Shown piece after piece: positions 26,344 to 35,153 of a DNA stretch of 64,000 nt (positions within the stretch are counted from its first letter, which is position 1; every line of letters begins with the position of its first letter). The stretch is taken from positions 4,505,318 to 4,569,317 of the forward strand of contig NZ_CP150886.1 of NCBI RefSeq assembly GCF_038050375.1, given 5' to 3'. The notes below the pieces were generated by a model. It searched no databases, was not told the DNA's origin, and saw only the letters and a program-made list of their open reading frames with translations. The translations under genes were made by a program, and so were the position numbers. The stretch is from Okeanomitos corallinicola TIOX110 (GTDB lineage: Bacteria > Cyanobacteriota > Cyanobacteriia > Cyanobacteriales > Nostocaceae).

Positions 26344-27510
26344 TTAGGATAGAATTGATTTTAGTCCTTTGACTAGTCTTTCTATTCCTTGTTTTGCCGT
26401 TTGTTGTTGTAATGCACCGTAAGCAACGCGCAAATAACAACCATTTTCCATACCGAAGGTTGTACCAGGAATGACTGCTATTTTATGTTCTTGAATTAAT
26501 TGTTTAACTAATTCTAAAGCATCCATTTGATTATGCACTTTTAGGAAAAAGTAAAATGCTCCATTTGCAGGAGTGATGGTACATAAATCTTGCAGTTGGT
26601 TGAGTGCATTAATGACTATTTTTCGAGTTTGGGCAATTGTTTGAATGTTATCTTTTAAATAATTATTTTGAGCTTGTAATGCTCCTAATGCTGCATATTG
26701 GGAAACTACAGGAGGACAAATTAGAATTGTATCTTGGACTTTTTTGACTGCATTTAATAAATGTTGGGGAATTACCATATAACCAATTCTCCAACTTGCA
26801 AAACCATAGGCTTTAGAAAGACTATAAAGAGAAATTGTATATTCACTACTTTCTGGAAATGCACCAGGAGAAATGTGTTTTATCCCATCATAGGTAAAAT
26901 ATTCATAAGCTTCATCACTAATATGATAAATTCCCCTGTTTCGACAAATTTGATTAACTTGTTTTAAGGTTGTTTCTGGATAAACTACACCTGTAGGATT
27001 ATTGGGAGAAATTGTGACAACAGCGCGGGTTTTTGGTGTAATTGCTTGGGCTATTTTTTCAGGAATTAATTGATAATTTTCGTCTGTTGCTACTAAAACC
27101 GGATGACAACCAGCCATTTTAATTGCCATTTCATGATTAAAATAATATGGCGTATTTAAAATAATTTCATCACCAGGAGAAGTAATAGCTAAAATGGCGT
27201 TTATAAAACCCATATTACTACCAGCAGTGACAACAATACAGTTATGATCATTAATTTCAATGCTGTTAAATTTTGATAATTTGTTTGTTAATGCTGTAAT
27301 TAATTCCGGTATTCCGGTAACAGCTTGATAAAGATTATTTGTGGATTCAGATAGGAATTTTGGTAATAGTTCTATCGCTTCTGGTGGAGGGTTATAGTGA
27401 ACTACTCCTTGTCCTAAAGAAATTGTCCCAGGGGAGTTTTTAATCAGTTCTGCAACTACGGGAATAATGGGAGATTGAACAGCACTCATGCGGGATAATT
27501 TATAATTCAT
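26344..27510 (-). CDS. Pyridoxal phosphate-dependent aminotransferase (class I/II)
   Basis: About 388 residues from ATG 27510; the frame runs 11 codons further to a TTG. Fold-type I motifs: TISLGQGVVHYNPPPEAIEL, VTAGSNMGFINAIL, VVTISPNNPTGVVYPE (cofactor contact), HISDEAYEYFTYDG and YSLSKAYGFASWRIGYMVIP, with the Schiff-base Lys near residue 230. Probably acts on aromatic or branched amino acids; the substrate is not resolved. It follows the DUF3318 gene by about 20 nt, so probably cotranscribed. Confidence 0.9.
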   Translation of the reverse strand: MNYKLSRMSAVQSPIIPVVAELIKNSPGTISLGQGVVHYNPPPEAIELLPKFLSESTNNLYQAVTGIPELITALTNKLSKFNSIEINDHNCIVVTAGSNMGFINAILAITSPGDEIILNTPYYFNHEMAIKMAGCHPVLVATDENYQLIPEKIAQAITPKTRAVVTISPNNPTGVVYPETTLKQVNQICRNRGIYHISDEAYEYFTYDGIKHISPGAFPESSEYTISLYSLSKAYGFASWRIGYMVIPQHLLNAVKKVQDTILICPPVVSQYAALGALQAQNNYLKDNIQTIAQTRKIVINALNQLQDLCTITPANGAFYFFLKVHNQMDALELVKQLIQEHKIAVIPGTTFGMENGCYLRVAYGALQQQTAKQGIERLVKGLKSILS

Positions 27511-27529
27511 AACTCTCACATCAATTAAA

Positions 27530-28150
27530 TTACCAATTATCAATTTTATTATTTGGAATTCCTACAGGTGATAAACCAGAAATTGCCCGTAAATTTTGAC
27601 AACGAATCAATTCGTTAAAATCTAACCCAGAACGTCCTTCAATTTTGGCTACGGTTTCAATTGCTGTTAATAAATGTTCTGCTGCTTCTACTTCTGAATA
27701 ATTGCGTCTTTGGGCAATGCGAATTGCTGTTTTATCAGCGGTTATTTCTGCTTCCTGGGATTGATTCATTTTCCAAATTCGCGTACCAGCTACAGCACTT
27801 AAACCCCCAGCAATAACTACACCTAAGATATCAGCTTGGGCAGCTTCAATCACACCACCTAATAAACCTACTAATACCACACCTTGATAAATATCAGGTT
27901 TAATCCACTTAATTCCTATTAACCAACTCACCTGATATAGTAATAATAAATCTCGTTGCGGTTTAGTTAAACGTCGCCATAAATCAAAGTTAATATATAT
28001 GGGTCGTTCCTGACTCCAAGGTAAAGGAAAAGCCGCATCAATAACTTTTTTTTGCTCTGGTTTACTGACGATTTTAGTCATCATTCTGCCAGATGCCGGC
28101 ATTACATCCAATAAACGACGAATTTCAAGATTTGCTTCCATTGTGTTCAT
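27530..28150 (-). CDS. DUF3318 protein
   Basis: A 206-residue protein: EIRRLLDVMPASGRMMTKIV, then INFDLWRRLTKPQRDLLLLY, a hydrophobic region (GVVLVGLLGGVIEAAQADIL), and AEITADKTAIRIAQRRNYSE. This matches the cyanobacterial DUF3318 family, function unknown. The R-W/TKPQRDLLLLYQVSW region resembles the start of M48-like cyanobacterial proteins but without HExxH. Start ATG 28150 or 28141. Confidence 0.75.
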   Translation of the reverse strand: MNTMEANLEIRRLLDVMPASGRMMTKIVSKPEQKKVIDAAFPLPWSQERPIYINFDLWRRLTKPQRDLLLLYQVSWLIGIKWIKPDIYQGVVLVGLLGGVIEAAQADILGVVIAGGLSAVAGTRIWKMNQSQEAEITADKTAIRIAQRRNYSEVEAAEHLLTAIETVAKIEGRSGLDFNELIRCQNLRAISGLSPVGIPNNKIDNW

Positions 28151-28232
28151 GATGAGACATAATAATATATGTATATTAAATTACTACTCAGATTGCACAA
28201 CAATTTACCACAAAATTTACCAGAATATTTTT

Positions 28233-28475
28233 ATGGATGCTTTTGCTCCCACTCCACCAGAATGGACAGATAAAGCGGTTCACGCTTACGAATTTCATTG
28301 TCCCATCTGTCACTCTAGTAGCAGAGAAGCGGTGGAAGTTTGGCTAAACCGACGCTCCCCTGTAACCACAATAGACCATCGTCGCAAGTGGCAAGAATTT
28401 TATCATTGTCATTGTGGTTGTGTTTGGTGGGGTTGGAGTAATGACAGACCACCGACGGATTTAAAACAGATTTAA
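28233..28475 (+). CDS. Small zinc-ribbon-like protein
   Basis: An 80-residue protein from ATG 28233 (MDAFAPTPPEWTDKAVHAYE). Two Cys pairs (FHCPICHSS and YHCHCGCVWWG) could form a zinc site. Divergent from the DUF3318 gene. The upstream frame to 28143 lies in AT-rich spacer and is not used. Conserved-looking but without a known function. Confidence 0.7.
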   Translation: MDAFAPTPPEWTDKAVHAYEFHCPICHSSSREAVEVWLNRRSPVTTIDHRRKWQEFYHCHCGCVWWGWSNDRPPTDLKQI

Positions 28476-28589
28476 AACATCCTCTAAAACAAATTCTTTG
28501 GTTTCCCTCCTTGGTTGCGGGGAGGGTGAGGAAGGGTTGATTAACTTTTTGATATCATAAATATTTTCTCCAAATCCAACTTTTAACCC

Positions 28590-30926
28590 TCAATTTTGTT
28601 GACTGTGATAGGGTTGTATTTCTGCAATGGGTAATAGTAAAGTATCTTCTATATACTCGCGCACATCACGGCTGACATAACAATCACTATTTAAACATTC
28701 TACTAATAATTTATTGGCATCATAATATTGTTCAAGTAATTGTTTTTGTGCTTCGTTGAATTGCCAATCATGACCAATATTACGATATTTAATCATGATT
28801 TTTCTTAATTCTTCCGCCCAACTTTTATAATTATTCTGCCACCAATTTTTATAAGCTTCGTTATCTTTTTTTCTGTCTGGTATTTGCTCTTTTAGTGATT
28901 GTAGTGAATTTTTGAGTTCTGGGTCGAGGTCGAGGTCGAGGTCGAGGGAGAGGGAGAGGGTTCGGGAGAGGTCGAGGTCGAGGGAGAGGGTTCGGGAGAG
29001 GGTTCGGGAGAGGTCGAGGTCGAGGGAGAGGGAGAGGGAGAGGGAGAGGGTTCGGGAGAGGTCGAGGTCGAGGGTTCGGGAGAGGTCGAGGTCGAGGGAG
29101 AGGGAGAGGGAGAGGGTTCGGGAGAGGTCGAGGTCGAGGGAGAGGGAGAGGGAGAGGGAGAGGCCAAAATAGAAAGCTCTAACTGCTGCTGGTTTGTAAG
29201 AAACCTGAACAGAAGTAGATTTATTTTTTACCCAAGTCAGAACTTCTTGTAACTCCTCATCTTCACCTAATAATTTATCAATTTTATCCTTGATTAATAG
29301 TAACAAACGGTCTGCATTAGGTGACATTCCCACCGCTAATAAACAAACTTCCCGCCAATTTTTTTCCGTAAAATGACTAACTAAACTCTGCAAAGCTTGA
29401 TTTGAAGATTGTTGGACAAATACAAATTCTCTAGCTGTGAAATATTCATGAAATGTCAAATGAGAAAAAGAGTAAATACCCTTAGCTCGTTCTACTAATA
29501 ATCCATGTTGAGCTTCTATTGATTTGAGAATTTTTTCACTATCTAATTGCAATGCTTCTGGGTCATTATTAGCATCTGGTAAATTTTTGATATATTCTAT
29601 AATGTATTGTTCTGCTGCTTTCTGTTTGAAGAAATATTCACTTTTTTCAAAAGTAGTCAAGGCAATTTTACTGAGTAAATCTTCCTTACGCTGAATTGAT
29701 AGCTTTTGGTAAATTTTATTCCGTTGAATCCCCCGTTTAGCATCCCATTTTTTGAGGAGTGCATCTAATCCTTCCTTATATAATTCCGAACGGTTGGCGG
29801 GAAAATCTCCTGATTCTTCAAATGCTAAACAGAGTAAAGTTAGTAGTAAGGGACTTGTGGCCAGTTCTTGAATAGGTTCATTATCTTGAATGTGTTGAAT
29901 AAAATTCTCTGGTTTAACCTGCTTATTTTTAAACCAATTGTGAGCAAAGGTCTGAATTTGTTCAAAATCAAAATCAGCAACTTCTACTTCTGTGAATTTC
30001 TCAAAAGTGTATTCTTTAGCAGCAATACGACAAGTCATCACAAATTGATTTTGCTGGAATTTTTGAGAAAATTTATCTATTTCTTGTAAGATGCGTTGAC
30101 TATCTTCTTCTCTGACCTCATCTAAACCATCGAGAAGAATTAACATTTTCCCTTGAGTTAATAATTTTTCTGCATTCTCCACACCGAAATCTTGAATTGA
30201 ATCTTCCGTACTAATAAAATTTAATAAACTGGGTTTATTATCAGCTTCTGCAAAGTTTTTGAGCGTGACAAAAATCGGCACAAAATCAGCATGAAATTCA
30301 CCTTGAATACATTGAATTGCTAAATATTTCAAAAATGTAGTTTTACCTGCACCTGGTTTTCCCAAAATCATCAACTTGGGATATTTTTCCACTGCTTCTA
30401 GTCCAGGTACTCTTTTTTGGGTAATTCTTCCTAGTCCAACGCGGTAAAAATCTTCTGAAGTACATTCTTGGAATAAATCTTCTAATAAATCTTCTACTTT
30501 TCGTCGTTGTCTTCCAGTGATGGTTTCCAAGATATTGACGCTGGTGTAGATATCATTTAATCCTATTGGTTGTGTCATATCCAGCACCCGCATTGTCCCG
30601 CAGCGCTCTTGAATGAGGGGTTTTATCTTTTCCCGGACTTCTTGGACAAGGGTATTGATATCAATGCTGTTATTTTCACTCTCTTCTGTATCTGCTTGAT
30701 TGACTTGAGTAACGACCTGTTCCCAGTCCAATTCTAAATATTCGCAAATTTGTAAAAAGAGATTGCGGTCAACTGGTTTCCCTGTACAGAATCTACTAAC
30801 TGGTTGACGAGTTACCCCTAAATCTTCAGCTAATGCTTTTTGGGTGAGGGAAAAGCGGATTAAAGCCTTTTTTGCTTTTTTGATACCTTCTGGAGAACAG
30901 GATAGGGAACGACCGGTCATAGTCAA
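28590..30926 (-). CDS. HTH-NACHT STAND NTPase with a Leu-rich dipeptide repeat domain
   Basis: A 778-residue protein. Residues 12-70 form an XRE-like helix-turn-helix (LTQKALAEDLGVTRQPVSRF). The NACHT NTPase has Walker A ILGKPGAGKTTFLKYLAIQC near 187, Walker B LILLDGLDEVREED near 262, and the TCRIAAKEYTFE sensor region. A helical part follows (GIYSFSHLTFHEYFTAREFV). Residues about 588-668 are a repeat of LS/LD/LSRT units, and the last ~110 residues are helical (C-terminal sensor region). NACHT STAND proteins act in bacterial antiphage defence or regulation. No toxic effector domain is seen, so the HTH may be the output. Confidence 0.85.
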   Translation of the reverse strand: MTMTGRSLSCSPEGIKKAKKALIRFSLTQKALAEDLGVTRQPVSRFCTGKPVDRNLFLQICEYLELDWEQVVTQVNQADTEESENNSIDINTLVQEVREKIKPLIQERCGTMRVLDMTQPIGLNDIYTSVNILETITGRQRRKVEDLLEDLFQECTSEDFYRVGLGRITQKRVPGLEAVEKYPKLMILGKPGAGKTTFLKYLAIQCIQGEFHADFVPIFVTLKNFAEADNKPSLLNFISTEDSIQDFGVENAEKLLTQGKMLILLDGLDEVREEDSQRILQEIDKFSQKFQQNQFVMTCRIAAKEYTFEKFTEVEVADFDFEQIQTFAHNWFKNKQVKPENFIQHIQDNEPIQELATSPLLLTLLCLAFEESGDFPANRSELYKEGLDALLKKWDAKRGIQRNKIYQKLSIQRKEDLLSKIALTTFEKSEYFFKQKAAEQYIIEYIKNLPDANNDPEALQLDSEKILKSIEAQHGLLVERAKGIYSFSHLTFHEYFTAREFVFVQQSSNQALQSLVSHFTEKNWREVCLLAVGMSPNADRLLLLIKDKIDKLLGEDEELQEVLTWVKNKSTSVQVSYKPAAVRAFYFGLSLSLSLSLDLDLSRTLSLSLSLDLDLSRTLDLDLSRTLSLSLSLSLDLDLSRTLSRTLSLDLDLSRTLSLSLDLDLDLDPELKNSLQSLKEQIPDRKKDNEAYKNWWQNNYKSWAEELRKIMIKYRNIGHDWQFNEAQKQLLEQYYDANKLLVECLNSDCYVSRDVREYIEDTLLLPIAEIQPYHSQQN
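28920..29163. repeat. GC-rich hexanucleotide repeat inside the NACHT gene
   Basis: About 244 bp are built from CTCTCC (Leu-Ser), CTCGAC (Leu-Asp) and CTCTCCCGAACC (Leu-Ser-Arg-Thr) units on the coding strand, almost without sequence errors. It is far richer in GC than the surrounding gene and open in several other frames. The unit order varies, as expected from slippage or unequal exchange. Confidence 0.92.
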
Positions 30927-31075
30927 AGTTTAAACGCAGCAATTTTACTGATTATAACTTGTCAAAGATAAATCAATGTTTTCATACACAAGTCACACAT
31001 AACTCAGTCCTTGCTGTAACTCGATTTCAATCACTCACCAGTCATTCTAGAAATGTAGTCAGGATTTAGAAAAGA

Positions 31076-31204
31076 ATGGAAACTCTATCAATTATTTTAT
31101 TAACTGCTTTATTGACTTGGGTGATTGAAAAATCTGCTGATGGTGTTTTATTTTTGATTATTCAGTGGTTACGGGATAAATTCAACAACAATGATAATGA
31201 ATAG
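31076..31204 (+). CDS. Possible 42-residue membrane peptide
   Basis: ATG 31076 gives METLSIILLTALLTWVIEKS, then ADGVLFLIIQWLRDKFNNN and an acidic end. It has one or two hydrophobic helices. It is transcribed divergently from the NACHT gene, 149 nt away. No family is known to me. Coding status rests only on the hydrophobic pattern and clean frame. Confidence 0.4.
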   Translation: METLSIILLTALLTWVIEKSADGVLFLIIQWLRDKFNNNDNE

Positions 31205-31248
31205 AATTTGAAGGTTTGAATTTGTAACCAAGATACGTAGATATGTAG

Positions 31249-31346
31249 GGTGCGTTAGTGGTAGCGTAACGCACCAAAACCTTGATAATAAAAAAGCATA
31301 AAAAATTAGCTCTTCTTTCCTTTGCGTCTTTGCGTCTTTGCGTGAG
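31249..31346. repeat. GGTGCGTTA hairpin repeat and CTTTGCGTC repeat
   Basis: GGTGCGTTA-GTGGTAGCG-TAACGCACC (31249-31275) is a perfect 9-bp stem-loop of a kind widely repeated in cyanobacteria. It is followed by a CTTTGCGTCTTTGCGTGAG copy (31318-31346). Noncoding spacer before sbcC; no gene is seen between 31205 and 31479. Confidence 0.6.
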
Positions 31347-31479
31347 AACAAAAGAAATGTAAATTTTTGTAAAAATCATCTCTTCAAGACTAGAAACCTG
31401 ATAAATAGACAGCTAAACTATCAAAAAGTGCATCTGTACTGTTAAGTATAAAAATTTTAGAAAAGGCAATATAGCCTAG

Positions 31480-34400
31480 ATGATTCCAGTCCAACTTATC
31501 TTAAAAAACTTTCTTAGTTACCGTGATGCAGCTTTAGATTTTGCCGGCTTGCATACGGCTTGTATTTGTGGTTCTAATGGTGCTGGTAAATCTTCTCTTT
31601 TGGAAGCTATTACTTGGGCTATTTGGGGGGAAAGTCGCGCTACGATTGAAGATGATGTCATCTATTCTGGAGCGCCGGAAGTCAGGGTTGATTTTACTTT
31701 TCTCAATAACCAACAAACTTATCGGGTAATTCGTAACCGTGTTAGGGGTGGAACGAGTGTTTTAGAATTTCAAATAGAAACTCCTGCTGGTTTTCGTCCT
31801 CTGACTGCTAAGGGAATGCGAGCTACTCAGGATATAATTTTACAACATATTAAACTGGATTATGATACTTTTATTAATTCTGCTTACCTACGTCAAGGAC
31901 GAGCAGATGAATTTATGCTCAAACGTCCGACGGAGCGGAAGGAAATTTTAGCAGAGTTGTTAAAACTCAATCAATATGATCAGTTAGAGGAAAAAGCCAA
32001 GGATAATTCTAAACAGTATAAAGGTAGAATAGAAGAATTATCACGTTCTCTGGAAAATGTTAAAACTCAACTGCAAGAAAAGACAGCTACAAAAGCTGAA
32101 TTATCACAGTTGGAAGTACAAATAAATAAAATTCAACAACAGGAAGCTGTTGATAAAATTCAATTACAAAGTTTGCAGGTTGTTCAACATCAACGCCAAA
32201 ATTGGGAACAACAATTAAACTTTACCAGACAACAATATCAAAATTTGAGCCAAGATTGCGATCGCTTACAACAAGAAAAGTTATCTATTCAATCTCAACT
32301 CACAAATTTAGCAGATATTCTCAATCAAGAAGCAGAAATTAATACCGGATATACAGAATATCAAAGTCTGCAATCTCAAGAAGAAGCTTTTTCGACTAAA
32401 TTTGAACAACACACCCGCGCTACCAGTTTCCGACAACAGCAACAACAGCAACTGGTCAAACAAATCCAATCCATTGAACGTCAACTACAACAAACAGAAG
32501 CTGAGTTAAAAGCTTTAGAACAACAAGAGCAAGAATTAGAACAAATCCTCACCAAGTCTTCAGATGTAGAAACTGCTTTATCTCAGTTAGCTGCTGCTCG
32601 TGAGCATCTAAATAATTTGGATCAGTTGCAAATGCAAGTCAGTCCTTTGTTACAGCAACGAGCAGATTTAAAAAGTCAAATAGATCGCACCCATGCTAGT
32701 CTAGTGGCACGACTGGAGCAATTACAAGCCACAGAAACCAAACTCCAAACCCAACACCGTCATCGTCCACAGCTACAACAAGCGGTGATGGATGTGGGAG
32801 TGAAAATTGAAGAATTAGAGAAAAAAAAGGTTTATTTGCAACGTGTACAGGAAAAAGGACAGGAACGCAGACATTTTATAGAACGGTTGCAAGCTCAAAA
32901 ACGGGAATACGAAAAATTACTGGCAGAGCTAGAACAAAAGTTACAGATGCTGCAAAACCCAGATGCTTTATGTCCCTTGTGTGAGCGTCCTTTAGATGAG
33001 CATCACTGGAGTACAGTTATACAGAAAACCCAAACGGAGTATGAGGAAACCCAAGGACTATTTTGGGTGTTACGAGAACAAATGGCAGTTTCTGACAGAG
33101 AAATTCAGGTACTCAGACAGGAATATCGAGAGATAAACCAGCAATTATCTGGTTATGATGAACTCAGAGAAAAACGAGGACAATTAGCAGCACAGTTACA
33201 AGCTACTACTGATGTACAAGAACAATTAAAACAAATTGAAGTAGAAAAACAACATTTAGAGCGTTCTTTACAGGGAAATTTTGACCCCGAAAAACAAGCA
33301 GAACTCCAGCAATTAGATGAATATTTGCAGCAGTTAAATTATAATGAGAAAGATCACGCTTTAGCTAGAAGTGAAGTAGAACGTTGGCGCTGGGCAGAAA
33401 TTCAACAGGCTAAAATTAAAGATGCAAAGAAAAAACAAGCACAATTAGCTAGTAAGAAACCGGAATTACAAGGGAAGATTGAGGAATTGAAAGCGGGAAT
33501 TGAATTAGAGCAAACTAATTCGGATACAGCTAAACAAATAGAAGCTTTAACTAGAGAAATTGCCGAATTAAATTATAGTTCTGAAGTTCATAATAAATTA
33601 CGTCAAGCTGTGCGAGAATCCCAATCTTGGCAATTACGTTATCAACAATTATTGTCTGCAAAGGAACAATATCCACAAATTCAAAATAGGTTAGCAGATT
33701 TAATCACTTCTGAAAAAAGTAGATTAGTAGAACAGCAAAAACTAACCATTCAAATTGATGATATTGTTGAACAGTTAAAAGCGACAGCTAACCCCACGGA
33801 ACAAATTAATAATTTAGAACAACAAATAGCAATTAGAAGACAAGAATTAGATCAAAAAATAGCTCATTTTGGTAGGTTAGAACAAAGGGTACATCAATTA
33901 GAATTATTGCAAACTCAGTGTGAGCAAGAACAGGAACAATTAAAATATTGTCAACAACAACAGCGAGTTTATCAGGAATTAGCGCAAGCATTTGGTAAAA
34001 ATGGTATCCAAGCTTTAATGATTGAAAATGTCTTACCTCAACTGGAAGCTGAGACAAATCAACTACTTTCACGCTTGAGTGCAAATCAACTGCACGTCCA
34101 ATTTGTGACTCAAAAAGCTGGAAGAAGCGGAAGATCAAGTAAGAAAAAAACTAAGTTAATTGATACATTAGATATTTTAATTGCTGATGCGAGGGGTACA
34201 AGAGCTTATGAAACCTATTCTGGAGGAGAAGCGTTTAGAATTAACTTTGCAATTCGGTTAGCATTAGCGAAATTGTTAGCTCAACGGGCTGGTGCTGCAT
34301 TACAATTATTGATTATTGATGAAGGATTTGGTACACAGGATAACGAAGGATGCGATCGCCTAATTGCTTCTATTAATGCGATTGCGGCTGACTTTGCTTG

Positions 34401-34503
34401 TATCCTCACTGTTACCCATATTCCCCATTTAAAAGAAGCATTTCAAGCACGAATAGAAGTAAATAAAACTCAGCAAGGTTCAAATTTATCGTTATCTATC
34501 TAA
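31480..34503 (+). CDS. sbcC: Nuclease SbcCD subunit C (Rad50-like ATPase)
   Basis: A 1007-residue SMC-like protein. The N-terminal ATPase half has Walker A ICGSNGAGKSSLLEAITWAI. Two long Gln-rich coiled coils flank the zinc hook CPLCERPL near residue 497. The C-terminal half has the signature TYSGGEAFRINFAIRLALAK and Walker B LLIIDEGFGTQDNEGCDRLI. With SbcD it processes hairpins and double-strand ends. No sbcD gene is adjacent, so the partner must lie elsewhere. Length is normal. Confidence 0.95.
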   Translation: MIPVQLILKNFLSYRDAALDFAGLHTACICGSNGAGKSSLLEAITWAIWGESRATIEDDVIYSGAPEVRVDFTFLNNQQTYRVIRNRVRGGTSVLEFQIETPAGFRPLTAKGMRATQDIILQHIKLDYDTFINSAYLRQGRADEFMLKRPTERKEILAELLKLNQYDQLEEKAKDNSKQYKGRIEELSRSLENVKTQLQEKTATKAELSQLEVQINKIQQQEAVDKIQLQSLQVVQHQRQNWEQQLNFTRQQYQNLSQDCDRLQQEKLSIQSQLTNLADILNQEAEINTGYTEYQSLQSQEEAFSTKFEQHTRATSFRQQQQQQLVKQIQSIERQLQQTEAELKALEQQEQELEQILTKSSDVETALSQLAAAREHLNNLDQLQMQVSPLLQQRADLKSQIDRTHASLVARLEQLQATETKLQTQHRHRPQLQQAVMDVGVKIEELEKKKVYLQRVQEKGQERRHFIERLQAQKREYEKLLAELEQKLQMLQNPDALCPLCERPLDEHHWSTVIQKTQTEYEETQGLFWVLREQMAVSDREIQVLRQEYREINQQLSGYDELREKRGQLAAQLQATTDVQEQLKQIEVEKQHLERSLQGNFDPEKQAELQQLDEYLQQLNYNEKDHALARSEVERWRWAEIQQAKIKDAKKKQAQLASKKPELQGKIEELKAGIELEQTNSDTAKQIEALTREIAELNYSSEVHNKLRQAVRESQSWQLRYQQLLSAKEQYPQIQNRLADLITSEKSRLVEQQKLTIQIDDIVEQLKATANPTEQINNLEQQIAIRRQELDQKIAHFGRLEQRVHQLELLQTQCEQEQEQLKYCQQQQRVYQELAQAFGKNGIQALMIENVLPQLEAETNQLLSRLSANQLHVQFVTQKAGRSGRSSKKKTKLIDTLDILIADARGTRAYETYSGGEAFRINFAIRLALAKLLAQRAGAALQLLIIDEGFGTQDNEGCDRLIASINAIAADFACILTVTHIPHLKEAFQARIEVNKTQQGSNLSLSI

Positions 34504-34538
34504 ATAGGGTTTGCTGAATCAAGCTCCATACTTCGTGT

Positions 34539-35018
34539 TCATTCTTCCACTTTTTTAGTATTACCTGCTTTGACCCAACCTTCTTGTTCTGTATCTTCAA
34601 CGCGGATTTTTTGCCAATTTTTATCTTGACTTTCTTCTAAAATAATGACTGTTTTATTAGCAGCAACTCCACCAATACTACTAGCATCTAATCCGGGTTT
34701 ATCTCGGATACTCAAACCTTGAGGCCAGGTGATAGTAGCTTTGTAAGCGCCTGGTGGTAATGTTTTTGGTTTTTCTGTGGGTGTAGCTTTGGGAGTTGGT
34801 TTAGGTTTAGATGTGGATGTACTTTTAGCTGGTGTCGCTTTTGGTTGTTCAGATTTGGGTTTGGGTGGGGGATTATCATTAGCAAACAATGGTTTTTCAG
34901 GTGGTACAGCGGTACGATTGACAAAATAGAGTGCTACTGTTAATCCGCTGCCTAATAAGACGGCGATCGCCAGAACAAAACCAAGTATAAGTTTAAGTAA
35001 ACCAGAAATTATTTTCAT
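34539..35018 (-). CDS. Membrane-anchored SH3 (SH3b) protein
   Basis: A 159-residue protein. An N-terminal helix (LLKLILGFVLAIAVLLGSGL) is followed by a Pro/Lys/Thr-rich linker (residues ~45-90) and a bacterial SH3 domain (LSIRDKPGLDASSIGGVAAN, then KIRVEDTEQEGWVKAGNTKK). Probably anchored in the membrane with the SH3 domain in the periplasm, where such domains bind cell wall. Convergent with sbcC. Confidence 0.78.
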   Translation of the reverse strand: MKIISGLLKLILGFVLAIAVLLGSGLTVALYFVNRTAVPPEKPLFANDNPPPKPKSEQPKATPAKSTSTSKPKPTPKATPTEKPKTLPPGAYKATITWPQGLSIRDKPGLDASSIGGVAANKTVIILEESQDKNWQKIRVEDTEQEGWVKAGNTKKVEE

Positions 35019-35028
35019 ATCTTTTAGT

Positions 35029-35150
35029 CATTAGTTATTAGTCATTAGTCATTAGTAGAACAAGGGAACAGGGAACAGGGAAATTAAAAATTTTTAACTC
35101 CTAACTCCTGTACGGGCGAACGGCCGTTCGCCCCTCCTGACTCCTGAATA
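35029..35150. repeat. STRRs with an inserted palindrome
   Basis: Heptamer repeats (AGTCATT)n at 35029-35056, GGGAACA units near 35065, and CTCCTGA/CTCCTAA units at 35096-35147. A perfect 20-bp palindrome, GGGCGAACGGCCGTTCGCCC (35114-35133), splits the last series. Noncoding. Confidence 0.75.
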
Positions 35151-35153
35151 TTA

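Noticed and set aside
28892-29172. Long open frames on both strands over the hexamer repeat (SRSRER-rich and PSPSTS-rich)
   Set aside because: They arise because the GC-rich repeat has no stop codon in several frames; only the NACHT frame continues into recognisable domains on both sides.
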